Positions 33,279 through 42,117 of a stretch of 44,912 nucleotides of DNA are shown here, in pieces; the stretch's first letter is position 1; the number at the start of each line of letters is the position of its first letter. The translations under genes were made by a program, and so were the position numbers. Below the pieces are notes generated by a model. The model was not told the origin of the DNA. It saw only the letters and a list, made by a program, of their open reading frames with translations, and searched no databases. Source of the DNA: Acidobacteriota bacterium (GTDB lineage: Bacteria; Acidobacteriota; Terriglobia; Acidiferrales; UBA7541); contig PMTV01000040.1 of assembly GCA_003167215.1 (NCBI GenBank), positions 29,496-74,407 on the forward strand, in the 5' to 3' direction.

Positions 33279-34625
33279 ATGGCAGCCTCGCGCGCCGCGA
33301 TCGCACTACAGCCGTCTCTTCTTTCCCGGCTGGAAGAAGCACGCGCGCGTACGGACAGTCTTTTTAATCTGCTGCCGCCCAATTCTTTTTACGATCGGCC
33401 CGTGCCTGAACGTCATCGCCTGATTTTTTATCTCGGACATCTTGAAGCGTTCGATCAAAATCTGTTGAGCGGGCCGTTGGGATCGGAACCGCAGGACGCA
33501 ACGCTCGACAAGCTTTTTGCGTTCGGTATCGATCCGGTGGGCGGCGGTTTGCCCACGGATGTCCCTGGAGATTGGCCGAATATTGCGAATGTTGAAAAAT
33601 ACAAACGGGGCGTGCGGGAAAGATTGGACGCGAGGTTGCACGATAGAAGTGCACTCCGATCCGGCGACCCGGCGCTCCTAGACGGAACCCTTCTTCATGT
33701 CGCGATCGAGCATCGGCTTATGCACGCCGAAACCCTAGCCTATCTTTTACACAGTCTGCCGCTGGAGAGAAAAACGCCGCAGCCTTCGCCATTCGCCGAT
33801 CCAAGTCCTGCGCCCGAACAAAGACAAGCGCTGATTCCTTCCGGCACTGCCACCCTCGGCCAGCATCCGGGGGAATCATTCGGCTGGGACAATGAATTCG
33901 AGACGCAGAAAATCTTTGTCCCGAACTTCTCGATTGATGCCTTCCCGGTCACCAATGGACAATATCTGAAATTTGTCCAGGCGAACGGTTATGACGATCC
34001 TGGTTACTGGACGGCGGAAGACTGGGCCTGGAAGATTCACCAGCGGCTGGAACATCCGAATTTCTGGCTGTCTCGTTCAAGTTCCCCTGCATCGGCCCCG
34101 GACACGCGGTGGGAATACCGCGCAATGTTTGGTAGCATGCCGCTGCCGGAATCATGGCCCGTTTATGTGAGCTACGCAGAAGCATCGGCGTTCGCACGCT
34201 GGGCTGGGAAGAAATTGCCGACCGAGGCGCAGTGGCACCGCGCTGCTTATGGCACCCCAGAAGGCGGCGAGCAAATATATCCATGGGGCGATGCGCCGCC
34301 GGAAGGTTATCGCGGGAATTTCCACCATCAGCGATGGGATCCTACCCCGGTGGACGCTCATTCCGCAGGCGCCAGCGCATTTGGCGTTTTCGATCTTCTG
34401 GGCAATGGCTGGGAGTGGACTGCAACGCCTTTTGGTCCGTTGAACGGATTCAAACCGTTTCCCTTCTACCCCGGCTACTCGGCCGCTTTCTTCGATGGCA
34501 AACATTTTGTGATGAAGGGCGGTTCGGCGCGGACTGATACTTGTATGGTGCGGCGATCCTTCCGGAATTGGTTTCAGCCACACTATCCGTACGCGTATTC
34601 CAGCTTCCGTTGCGTGGAGGAATAG
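33279..34625 (+). CDS. egtB: Ergothioneine biosynthesis sulfoxide synthase EgtB
   Basis: A 448-residue iron enzyme that couples a thiol to hercynine with O2. Start ATG 33279 has GAGGTGA seven bases upstream. The N-terminal DinB-like domain carries the 3-His iron site: His54 (YLGHLEAFDQ), His145 and His149 (IEHRLMHAE). The C-terminal formylglycine-generating-enzyme-like domain starts near FSIDAFPVTNGQYL and includes GNGWEWTATPFGPL, MKGGSARTD and RSFRNWF. Only the EgtB-EgtD pair is present, with no egtA or egtC, so a direct cysteine-using route, as in EgtB type II, is inferred. It lies three bases before egtD. Confidence 0.94.
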   Translation: MAASRAAIALQPSLLSRLEEARARTDSLFNLLPPNSFYDRPVPERHRLIFYLGHLEAFDQNLLSGPLGSEPQDATLDKLFAFGIDPVGGGLPTDVPGDWPNIANVEKYKRGVRERLDARLHDRSALRSGDPALLDGTLLHVAIEHRLMHAETLAYLLHSLPLERKTPQPSPFADPSPAPEQRQALIPSGTATLGQHPGESFGWDNEFETQKIFVPNFSIDAFPVTNGQYLKFVQANGYDDPGYWTAEDWAWKIHQRLEHPNFWLSRSSSPASAPDTRWEYRAMFGSMPLPESWPVYVSYAEASAFARWAGKKLPTEAQWHRAAYGTPEGGEQIYPWGDAPPEGYRGNFHHQRWDPTPVDAHSAGASAFGVFDLLGNGWEWTATPFGPLNGFKPFPFYPGYSAAFFDGKHFVMKGGSARTDTCMVRRSFRNWFQPHYPYAYSSFRCVEE

Positions 34626-34628
34626 ACG

Positions 34629-35615
34629 ATGGCAACTGCTCCGCGATTGACGCCTTCCCTACTCGCCAGCCAGGCCCTGGCCGAATTTTCGTCGGACGTA
34701 GTCGTCGGATTGGGCCAGCCAGGACAGAAAGAACTGCCTTCAAAATATTTGTACGATGAAGTGGGCTCGGCGCTATTTGACGTGATCTGCCTGCTGCCCG
34801 AGTATGGTTTGAGCCGTGCCGGGATGCGGCTGCTCAAGCGCTACGCGCCCGACATCATTTCTCGTCTTAACGGCGCGTTCGTGGTTGCTGAGCTCGGCAG
34901 CGGTAGCGGCCAGAAAACGCGTTTTTTGCTCGAAGCGCTTTCGAGGCGGCAGCGCGTTAACTATTACCCCATCGATATTTCGGGTACCGCGCTTCACCGG
35001 TGCCAGCAGGAACTCGGCGAGATGGACAGGGTGAGCATCGTCGGCTTTGAGCGAGCTTATTTGGACGGCTTACAGGAAGTTGCTGCGCGCCGCCGAGATG
35101 GTGAACATCTGTTGGTTCTCTTCCTCGGGAGCACGATTGGAAACTTCGACCGGCCGGCTGGAGATCAATTTCTCCGCGACGTTCGCAACGTGTTGCGGGA
35201 AGGCGATGCCCTCTTGCTCACGACCGACCTTGAAAAGTCCGTACCGCAATTGCTTTCGGCGTATGACGATGCGGCAGGCGTCACCGCAGCATTTAACAAG
35301 AATCTGCTCGCGCGGATTAATCGCGAATTGGATGGTAATTTCGATCTCTCACACATCGAGCACACCGTCCGGTACGACGAATCCGAGCGGCGCGTGGAAA
35401 TGCATCTTCGCTCAACAACATGGCAGCGCGTCACACTTCGCAAAGCCGGATTCAATTTCTTTTTGCGCGAAGGCGAGACGATTTGGACGGAAAGCTCCCA
35501 CAAATATAATCCGCAGGAAGTCCCCCAGATGGGCGAACGCACAGGATATCGCTGCGCCGGGCAATGGGTTGACGCCGAATGGCCGTTCGCGCAGAACCTT
35601 TTTTTCGCGGTGTAA
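34629..35615 (+). CDS. egtD: L-histidine N-alpha-methyltransferase EgtD
   Basis: A 328-residue SAM-dependent enzyme that trimethylates histidine to hercynine. The SAM motif is ELGSGSGQKTRFLL at 88-101. The histidine-binding loop reads LPEYGLSRAG, and conserved segments LFLGSTIGNFDRPAG, DGNFDLSHIEHTVRYD and ETIWTESSHKYNPQEV are present. The start follows the egtB stop by three bases with a GTGGAGGAA site, so translation is coupled. With EgtB it makes the antioxidant ergothioneine. Confidence 0.95.
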   Translation: MATAPRLTPSLLASQALAEFSSDVVVGLGQPGQKELPSKYLYDEVGSALFDVICLLPEYGLSRAGMRLLKRYAPDIISRLNGAFVVAELGSGSGQKTRFLLEALSRRQRVNYYPIDISGTALHRCQQELGEMDRVSIVGFERAYLDGLQEVAARRRDGEHLLVLFLGSTIGNFDRPAGDQFLRDVRNVLREGDALLLTTDLEKSVPQLLSAYDDAAGVTAAFNKNLLARINRELDGNFDLSHIEHTVRYDESERRVEMHLRSTTWQRVTLRKAGFNFFLREGETIWTESSHKYNPQEVPQMGERTGYRCAGQWVDAEWPFAQNLFFAV

Positions 35616-35684
35616 AAGTCCCCGGAGTGCGCAAAAGTGCCGGGGGTCGAAGTTTCGCCCGCCCATGATATAGTTTTCCGCCTG

Positions 35685-36428
35685 ATGCAGAAAAAGCTGA
35701 AGAAGCTTGTTAAGAAAAAACCCGCTGGCAATCGCGAACCTGCGAAGGCGGCTTCCGCGAAAGCCACCGGCCGCGGTAGCGGGATGCGCGGTACCAACCC
35801 CGACCGTGTTCGCTTGATTCTACGGAAACTGGATGAAACATACCCCGAGGCCAATTGCGCACTCACTCATGAAAATCCTTTTCAACTTCTGATCTCAACG
35901 ATACTCTCGGCACAATGCACCGATGTTCGCGTGAATCAAGTGACGCAGACGCTCTACCAAAAATACCCAAATGCGAAAGCGTTCGCGTATGCAAGTCCGG
36001 CAGAACTGCAACAGGACATCCGGCCGACCGGCTTTTTCCGAAATAAGACGAAATCCATCATGGGCGCAAGCAAGCAGATTGTCGAAGAATTGCGCGGCGA
36101 AGTGCCGCGGACGATGGAGGAGTTGCTGAAACTGCCGGGAGTGGCGCGGAAAACCGCCAACGTCGTGCTCGGGACGGCGTTCGGAATTGCTTCAGGCGTG
36201 GTTGTCGATACTCACGTGCTTCGAGTATCGCGGCGGCTCGACCTGACAAAAAACACTGACCCGAAAAAAGTGGAGCAGGATTTGATACATATCCTTCCTC
36301 GCGAAAAGTGGATTCTGTTCTCTCACCAAATAATCTGGCACGGCCGGCGTGTCTGCCACGCGCGCAAGCCCAAATGCATCGAGTGCAATCTCGAGCCGCT
36401 GTGCTACTCGAAGGATAAAACCGTTTGA
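35685..36428 (+). CDS. nth: Endonuclease III
   Basis: A 247-residue base-excision-repair glycosylase/AP lyase. The preferred start is ATG 35685 (MQKKLKKLVKKKPAG); a GTG at 35637 is an alternative. Residues 1-35 form a Lys/Ala-rich basic extension. The helix-hairpin-helix LPGVARKTANVVLGTA carries Lys156, and Asp175 is in VVDTHVLRVSRRL. The 4Fe-4S cluster cysteines are Cys224, Cys231, Cys234 and Cys240 in the C-X6-C-X2-C-X5-C spacing. It is 69 bases downstream of egtD and could share its transcript. Confidence 0.95.
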   Translation: MQKKLKKLVKKKPAGNREPAKAASAKATGRGSGMRGTNPDRVRLILRKLDETYPEANCALTHENPFQLLISTILSAQCTDVRVNQVTQTLYQKYPNAKAFAYASPAELQQDIRPTGFFRNKTKSIMGASKQIVEELRGEVPRTMEELLKLPGVARKTANVVLGTAFGIASGVVVDTHVLRVSRRLDLTKNTDPKKVEQDLIHILPREKWILFSHQIIWHGRRVCHARKPKCIECNLEPLCYSKDKTV

Positions 36429-36524
36429 ATTTGCGCCTCTGGCCTGCTGGGCACATGAAGGCGTTCCAGAAGAATCGGAGTGATCTCTTCGCAGATGCTC
36501 GCCTGTAGGGGGATGCTGTCGGTC

Positions 36525-36935
36525 TTAGCCCGACTTGTTTGAATCGGTGTGGTCGTGCCCCAGAGCTTTCTCTTCCGCGGAAATCTCAACGCGCTCGCGT
36601 TTCACATCCAGACGAATTCTGGCGAAAAAACTCATGTACACGTTCGCGACCCAAACCAGCGAGAAGCCTGCGATTAAATAACCCCGCCAATCCGGAAATA
36701 GCAGCTTGAAGCGCGTGATGATGAGAAAAAATGCCGTCACCCAATGGCTAAAGCAGTACTCGCACGTGAAGAGGTAGAAAAACTTTCGCTGTAAAAGAGA
36801 ACGGCATTCCTTGCTATTTCGTTCGCACCATTTGCGGGGTTCGTCGAATATCTCTTCATGCGTAATAGTCCACGCGACGGACGCAATCGGAATCGCAATG
36901 ATGAGCAGCCAGAACAACTGTGCTGACAATGTCAT
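36525..36935 (-). CDS. Small membrane protein with CxxC motif
   Basis: A 136-residue protein with three hydrophobic segments: about 7-22, 54-75 (including FYLFTCEYCFSHWVTAFFLI) and 84-104. The CEYCFSHW motif in a membrane setting resembles DUF1360-type proteins. The C-terminal tail is charged and cytoplasmic-like. Function is unknown. It lies alone between nth and the signalling operon. Confidence 0.7.
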   Translation of the reverse strand: MTLSAQLFWLLIIAIPIASVAWTITHEEIFDEPRKWCERNSKECRSLLQRKFFYLFTCEYCFSHWVTAFFLIITRFKLLFPDWRGYLIAGFSLVWVANVYMSFFARIRLDVKRERVEISAEEKALGHDHTDSNKSG

Positions 36936-37057
36936 TACGTTAGGCGCTTATTCGATTAGGCAAGGAAAACTGAGTTTGTAACTTCATCCCTATGGTAGAT
37001 GCTTTCGGCTTGCTCGGAGACGCAATCAAAAGTACGCGGAGAATAATGTCGCGGCTT

Positions 37058-39166
37058 TCAGCTGAGGACTGTTTGTGATATCCCGGTTGCAAGCAGCTTG
37101 GCAAACTGCTCAGGAAGCAGCGGCCGGCTGAAAAAGTATCCTTGCGCCTCATCACATTGGTGAGCCTGAAGAAACGCCAGCTCCTCTTGCGTCTCCACGC
37201 CCTCAGCAACGACCCGCAGCTTAAGGCTGCGGCCCATGCTGATTACCGCGGTCACGATGGTCGTCTCGTCGGGAGCGGTAGTGATCTGGCGGACAAACGA
37301 CTGGTCGATCTTGAGCGCGTCGATCGGAAACTTCCTTAGATAGCTCAAACTGGAGTAGCCCGTGCCAAAGTCATCTACCGCAACCTGAACTCCCGTCGCC
37401 CTTAGTGTCTTGAGGATGGATCCCGTGGAGTCAACACGCTTCATAAGAACGCTTTCGGTCAACTCCAGCTCAAGAGATCTCGGATCCAGGCCCGTCTCCT
37501 TGAGGACTGCGAATACACCATCCAGAAAGCGCTCGTCTCGAAACTCGATTGCGGAGATATTCACCGCAATGGTAGCCAGCGGCAGGCCTGCATGCCTCCA
37601 AGCCTGAGCTTGCTTGCACGCTTCACGCAGGACCCAATTGCCAATTGGCAAAATGAGCCCGCAGTCTTCCGCGGTGGGAATGAATTGGGCCGGGGAAACC
37701 GGCCCTCGAGTGGGATGGGTCCAACGTATCAACGCTTCGGCCCCGGTAATCTCGCCTGTCCTCAGATTGATTATGGGCTGGTATTGCAGCGCAAATTCCT
37801 GTCGTTCCAAGGCACGCCGCAGGCTCTCCTCGATGGATTGCCGCTCCACGGCGCGGACGTTCATGGCCGGCATGAAAAACTTATAACTCTGATGACCATT
37901 TTCCTTCGCCTGGTACATCGCGGTGTCCGCATTCTTGATGAGCGTTTCGGCATCCAGGCCATCGTCGGGATAGATGCTTAGGCCAATGCTGGCAGTGACG
38001 TGAAGGACGTGTTGGCCGATCGAGTGAGCTTCCGCTACCGCCTGCAACATTCTTTGAGCCGTAATAGCAGCATCGTCCGCCTGGTCCACTTCTGAAAGCA
38101 GCACGACGAATTCATCGCCTCCTTGCCGGCTTACCGTGTCCGAGCTGCGTCCACAACTCACTAAACATTTTGCGATGGATTGAAGAAGTTTGTCGCCGAT
38201 CGGATGTCCCAGGGAATCGTTGATGTGTTTGAAGCCATCCAGATCCAAAAACAGCAATGCGACCTTTTTCAAATGACGCTGCGCCAAGGCGATCGCCTGG
38301 CTTACCCGGTCGTTCAGCAGCATTCGATTGGGCAAACCGGTCAGGAAGTCGTGCTGGGCCGAATGGGCCATCTCGAGCGCCATCGCCTGGGCCACACTCA
38401 CATCGCGGAAAACAATTACCGCTCCGATAACCGTTCCTTCCCGGTTGTGGATAGGGGAGACGGAGTCCTCGATCGGAATTTCAATTCCGTCACGCTGGAC
38501 CAGGAGACAGTTCAATGGCAGATGCACGGTACGGTTTTTTCTAACTGCGAGCTCCGTGGGATTTGCAACGGTTGCGCGGCTCGTAGCGTCGATGATTCGG
38601 AAAACTTCGGCCATGGACCGGCCTTCCGCTTCTTCGTGCGACCAGTTCGTCATTCTTTCTGCAACGAGATTGAGGTAGGTGATATTTCCCGAAATGTTGG
38701 CACAAATGACGGCGTCGCCGATGGAGTTGAGCGTGACCAGGGCGCGTTCTTTTTCTAAGAATAAGGCTTCTTCCATGATCTTGCGCTCGACAGCGTGGCG
38801 CAGGGCTCGCAGAAGCCCGCGTGCCTCGATATGGCCCTTGATGAGATAGTCTTGCGCGCCTACTTGCAAGGCTTGTGCGGCCAGCGACTCGTCGTCCGAT
38901 ACCGTCAGCACTACCAGGGGGACGTGGGGCGCGGCCGCACAAACGCGCCGAACCGCTTCCAGTCCTTGTGCGTCTGGCAATCCCAGGTCGAGTAAGATTA
39001 TGTCGACCGCATGCTCGGCAACATACTTCTCGGCCTCACTCACCGATTCCGTGTGCCTGAATTCGGTGTTGTTCAAGCCCTCCCCTTTGAACATCTCGAG
39101 GAACAATCGGGCGTCTCCGGGATTGTCTTCAATTAGGAGAAGGTTCTTGATCAATTTCTTCCACAT
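37058..39166 (-). CDS. Receiver-PAS-GGDEF-EAL signalling protein
   Basis: About 702 residues from ATG 39166 with a GAGAGGT ribosome site. It starts with a receiver domain (Asp60 in DIILLDLGLPD), followed by PAS (about 150-265), GGDEF and EAL. The active site GGDEF and the inhibitory RSSD site five residues before it are intact, as are EALIRWTHP, DDFGTGYSSL, the IDQSFV lysine region and VAEGVET of the EAL phosphodiesterase. The protein can therefore both make and break cyclic di-GMP, controlled by phosphorylation of the receiver. It is the last gene of the relay operon; a deletion lies immediately upstream. Confidence 0.94.
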   Translation of the reverse strand: MWKKLIKNLLLIEDNPGDARLFLEMFKGEGLNNTEFRHTESVSEAEKYVAEHAVDIILLDLGLPDAQGLEAVRRVCAAAPHVPLVVLTVSDDESLAAQALQVGAQDYLIKGHIEARGLLRALRHAVERKIMEEALFLEKERALVTLNSIGDAVICANISGNITYLNLVAERMTNWSHEEAEGRSMAEVFRIIDATSRATVANPTELAVRKNRTVHLPLNCLLVQRDGIEIPIEDSVSPIHNREGTVIGAVIVFRDVSVAQAMALEMAHSAQHDFLTGLPNRMLLNDRVSQAIALAQRHLKKVALLFLDLDGFKHINDSLGHPIGDKLLQSIAKCLVSCGRSSDTVSRQGGDEFVVLLSEVDQADDAAITAQRMLQAVAEAHSIGQHVLHVTASIGLSIYPDDGLDAETLIKNADTAMYQAKENGHQSYKFFMPAMNVRAVERQSIEESLRRALERQEFALQYQPIINLRTGEITGAEALIRWTHPTRGPVSPAQFIPTAEDCGLILPIGNWVLREACKQAQAWRHAGLPLATIAVNISAIEFRDERFLDGVFAVLKETGLDPRSLELELTESVLMKRVDSTGSILKTLRATGVQVAVDDFGTGYSSLSYLRKFPIDALKIDQSFVRQITTAPDETTIVTAVISMGRSLKLRVVAEGVETQEELAFLQAHQCDEAQGYFFSRPLLPEQFAKLLATGISQTVLS

Positions 39167-39171
39167 CTGCC

Positions 39172-39270
39172 TTACCTCTCCGGCGGCAGGTTGAACTTGG
39201 CCCGCCTGAAATTCCTGATGTTCTTCACCCAACTCGCGAACGTGTTCAACTGCACGGGCTTGGTCCGAAT
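39172..39270 (-). pseudogene. C-terminal relic of a CheY-like receiver
   Basis: In a frame not joined to a start codon, 32 codons read IRTKPVQLNTFASWVKNIRN and end FNLPPER at TAA 39172. This matches the end of Rcp1-type receivers (compare ITKPVDLKGFLNVVKSIDNF in the gene at 39818). Its N-terminal counterpart, LIEDKPGEMRLT, is the end of the previous gene in another frame, so an internal deletion has joined the two. Confidence 0.75.
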
Positions 39271-39818
39271 GCCTCCGGCGTCAGCCGCATCTCCCCGGGT
39301 TTGTCCTCGATGAGAGGTGAGTTACCGCCTGAATGACTCCCGCGATCGGCGGGAACAACAAACACATGTGAGAGGAACTCATCCTTGAAGCGGATCTGAT
39401 CTGTCCGAATGAGGTCGGTTTCTGTTTGCAGGCGGTGGCGCTCGATGGCATGCCGAAGAGCCCGAGGAAGCGCACGATTTTCGATCTGCCCTTTGATCAG
39501 ATAGTCTTGAGCGCCCGACTTCATGGCTTCGGCGGCCAGTGCCTCATCGTCCAAGCCTGTTAGCACGATTACGGGGACGTTAGGAGCGACCGCATGCGTC
39601 CGCCGCACGGTATCGAGACCATGCCCGTCCGGCAAGCCCATATCCAAGAGCACGATGTCTACTCCACCTTTCGCAAGATGAACGGTGGCTTCACTCATGC
39701 GCAAGAGATGCGTCAATTCGAAACTGTCCGGTTTCTCCTTACTGAACATCTCGCGCAGCAAACGGGCATCCTCCGCGTTATCCTCAACCAGAAGAACCTG
39801 CAGTGCTTTTTCTTTCAT
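39246..39818 (-). CDS. Receiver-domain protein with truncated kinase stub
   Basis: A 190-residue product. Residues 1-125 form an intact receiver (MKEKALQVLLVEDNAEDARL, phospho-acceptor Asp59 in DIVLLDMGLPD, Lys109 in YLIKG). After helix 5 comes RFKDEFLSHV (143-152), which in full-length relatives continues HELR as the histidine kinase start, but here it breaks off into an unrelated run ending LIEDKPGEMRLTPEAF, the start of another receiver. So a deletion removed the kinase domain and part of a further receiver. The gene starts in a TGATG junction with the upstream receiver gene. The receiver may still work alone. Confidence 0.8.
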   Translation of the reverse strand: MKEKALQVLLVEDNAEDARLLREMFSKEKPDSFELTHLLRMSEATVHLAKGGVDIVLLDMGLPDGHGLDTVRRTHAVAPNVPVIVLTGLDDEALAAEAMKSGAQDYLIKGQIENRALPRALRHAIERHRLQTETDLIRTDQIRFKDEFLSHVFVVPADRGSHSGGNSPLIEDKPGEMRLTPEAFGPSPCS

Positions 39819-40276
39819 CAGCGTGCTTCGTGTGGCAACTTGACTACCGACAGCCAGAAATTATCGATGCTCTTTACAACGTTGAGAAATCCCTTTAGGT
39901 CTACAGGCTTGGTGATGTAGCAGTTCGCATGGAGCAGATAACTCCTCAGAATATCCGCGTCAGACGCCGAGGTAGTCAAGATAACCACGGGAATGCTTTT
40001 CAGCGTCGGACTCTGCTTGATTTCCTCCAAGACCTCCCGACCATCTTTCTTGGGCAGGTTCAGATCGAGCAAGATCAGATCCGGGCGGGGAGCGTTGGTG
40101 TGTCCCCCCTCGCGCTTAAGAAAGGCCATTGCTTCTGTCCCATCTGACGCAACGTGCAAATTGATAAGCACTTTGGCGTCTTTGAACGCCTCTCGCGTAA
40201 GCCGTACATCGCCGGGACTATCCTCAACCAAAAGAACTTCCATCGGTTTAGCATCCGTGCCAATCGACTCCATCAT
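39818..40276 (-). CDS. Rcp1-type single-domain response regulator
   Basis: A 152-residue CheY-like receiver of the type paired with phytochrome-like kinases. Phospho-acceptor Asp71 lies in LILLDLNLPKKDG; Thr in VVILTTSASDADI and Lys in YITKPVDLKG complete the site. The ATG at 40276 overlaps the kinase stop (ATGA); the adjacent ATG at 40273 is equally possible. It should receive phosphate from the kinase just upstream. Confidence 0.93.
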   Translation of the reverse strand: MMESIGTDAKPMEVLLVEDSPGDVRLTREAFKDAKVLINLHVASDGTEAMAFLKREGGHTNAPRPDLILLDLNLPKKDGREVLEEIKQSPTLKSIPVVILTTSASDADILRSYLLHANCYITKPVDLKGFLNVVKSIDNFWLSVVKLPHEAR

Positions 40277-40986
40277 TTCCCATCCTTTTCCGGCAGTGCA
40301 AAGTGGAAGGTCGAGCCCTTCTCGGGTTGCGACTCGACCCAGATTCTCCCGCCCAGCCACTCCAGCATCTTTTTGCAAATTGCCAATCCAATTCCGGTGC
40401 CTTTGAACTCTGCTTGCCCGTGCAAACGCTGGAAAAGGACGAAGATCCTGTCGAAGTATTGAGGATCGATTCCCAGACCGTTGTCTCGCACAGAAAAAAT
40501 CCATTCATCGCCGCCGTTTTTCACAGCGGAAATATGCACGTTAGGGACTGCGGCACTGCGATACTTGATCGCATTTCCGATGAGGTTCTGAAATATCTGG
40601 GCCAATTGTGTCCCGTCCGTTGTGATGAGTGGCAGCGGGTCGTGAGTCACAATCGCACCGCTTTCCTGAATCGTTGCTCGTAAGTTTACGAGCGCCTCTT
40701 TCAATGCATTTTCGCTGGGTATTTTGCGGAGCGCCTTTCCGTTTGTCCCTGCCCGCGAATAGGCCAGAAGATCCTGGATCAGCCCTTGCATGCGGTTGGA
40801 CCCGTCAACTGCATAAGCGATGAACTCATCCGCATCGGAGTCCAAACGCCCTTTGTAGCGCTCGGCCAGGAGCTGCGTATAACTCGCCACCATGCGCAAC
40901 GGCTCCTGGAGATCGTGTGAAGCGAGATAGGCGAATTGCTGAAGTTCATCATTGGAACGCTTCAATTCCGCAACCGTCTTTACCAA
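40273..40986 (-). CDS. Histidine kinase core, split from its sensor by a stop codon
   Basis: A 237-residue frame starting at a TTG (40986) with HisKA His24 in FAYLASHDLQEPLRM and an ATP-binding domain with NLIGNAIKY, DNGLGID and GTGIGLAICKK. The five codons between the TTG and the upstream TAA (41002-41004) continue the same frame as the PAS gene. Relatives read through here as ER-K-RxEqHL, so an AAA-to-TAA change probably split one PAS-PAS-kinase gene. The kinase could still be made by re-initiation at the TTG; no strong ribosome site is seen. Confidence 0.85.
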   Translation of the reverse strand: MVKTVAELKRSNDELQQFAYLASHDLQEPLRMVASYTQLLAERYKGRLDSDADEFIAYAVDGSNRMQGLIQDLLAYSRAGTNGKALRKIPSENALKEALVNLRATIQESGAIVTHDPLPLITTDGTQLAQIFQNLIGNAIKYRSAAVPNVHISAVKNGGDEWIFSVRDNGLGIDPQYFDRIFVLFQRLHGQAEFKGTGIGLAICKKMLEWLGGRIWVESQPEKGSTFHFALPEKDGK

Positions 40987-41001
40987 GTGCTGCTCGGATC
41001 T

Positions 41002-41823
41002 TTAGCGTTCGGTGATGTTCCGGATCGCCGCAGTCACCAGAATTCCTTCCGTGCTTTCCAGCGGGCTCAGCATGATCTCGATTGGAAATTCGCTCCCATC
41101 CTTCCGCCTCCCATTGAGCTCAATCCCGGTTCCGATCTGCTGCGCCAACGCGTCTTCGGCGGATCGAAGCCCGTCTGCCACCAGCCGTTCCGCGAAGCCT
41201 TCCGGGATGATGTTCTTTACCTTCTGACCGACGAGTTCATCACGGTGGTATCCGAACTGTTTCTCCGCCTGAACATTCAACAGGACGATCTCTCCGGCCT
41301 GATTCACCACCACCATTGCATCCGGGGCCGCCTCCAAGAGCCCTCGGTACTTCGCTCCCGACTCTTTGCTCTCGCTGAGATCGTGGCTGAACTCCGAAAA
41401 CCCACGCAGGTTTCCGTTTGGATCGCGCAACGCCGTAAACGTGAGACTTGCTAAGAATCGTGACCCGTCTTTTCGCACACGCATGCCTTGCTCTTCGCGT
41501 CGGCCGCTTGCGGCAGTCATCCGGAGTGTCTCCTCCGGCCTGCCACGCTGGATATCTTCCGGGGGAAAGAAGCAGGAAAAGTTCTGACCGATGATCTGAT
41601 CAGCTCGGTAACCCTTAATTCGTTCGGCACCGGCATTCCAGCTGAGAATCTGGCCTCGCGGATCCATCATGAAGATTGCATAATCCTGAATTCCATCGAC
41701 GAGCATCCGATATCTTTCTTCGCTTTCTCGGAGCGCCTCCTCCGCAACCCGGCGTTCCCCCATTTGCGCCAGATGCTGTTCTGCAGCCTCGCGCGCGCTA
41801 GTGTCTTTCGTCGCTGCCGTCAT
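41002..41823 (-). CDS. PAS-PAS sensor half of the split kinase
   Basis: A 273-residue protein. It starts with a coiled linker (REAAEQHLAQMGERRVAEEA), then PAS 1 (about 36-155, YRMLVDGIQDYAIFMMDPRG, GFSEFSHDLSESKE) and PAS 2 (about 158-273, YRGLLEAAPDAMVVVNQAGE, ending ILVTAAIRNITER). It stops at TAA 41002. Without the kinase the product is a sensor with no output; joined with the 40273-40986 frame it would be a normal 516-residue PAS-PAS histidine kinase. A small upstream frame overlaps its start by four bases. Confidence 0.85.
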   Translation of the reverse strand: MTAATKDTSAREAAEQHLAQMGERRVAEEALRESEERYRMLVDGIQDYAIFMMDPRGQILSWNAGAERIKGYRADQIIGQNFSCFFPPEDIQRGRPEETLRMTAASGRREEQGMRVRKDGSRFLASLTFTALRDPNGNLRGFSEFSHDLSESKESGAKYRGLLEAAPDAMVVVNQAGEIVLLNVQAEKQFGYHRDELVGQKVKNIIPEGFAERLVADGLRSAEDALAQQIGTGIELNGRRKDGSEFPIEIMLSPLESTEGILVTAAIRNITER

Positions 41824-42017
41824 CGAGATTCCCTTCGCGGCTTCCCTGGGAACGTGAGCAGGTGCTCAATGACCTGCTTGATGTGCCGCGCACACCGATT
41901 GCCTTCACTGGATAAGACGATGTCATGAATAGAAATCGAACTCACTGTCAGTGGGGCGAAATTCCCTAGCCCGAACGCGAGTTTCGGTTTCCGATTCAAC
42001 GGAGACTTGTTTCTCAT
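41820..42017 (-). CDS. Possible small protein upstream of the sensor gene
   Basis: A 65-residue frame whose stop overlaps the PAS gene start in ATGA. It reads MRNKSPLNRKPKLAFGLGNF at the start and HIKQVIEHLLTFPGKPRRES near the end. No known family and no clear ribosome site. The overlap is the only sign that it is real; it may be a leader peptide or chance. Confidence 0.3.
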   Translation of the reverse strand: MRNKSPLNRKPKLAFGLGNFAPLTVSSISIHDIVLSSEGNRCARHIKQVIEHLLTFPGKPRRESR

Positions 42018-42117
42018 TTCACACTAGATTGGGAATGAAAATTCTATTCGGGACACGACCCAGAAGGCTGAAGAGGGCAGCCTGTAGCCGTATGTCGATT
42101 TTTTGGAAGGGAGTCCA

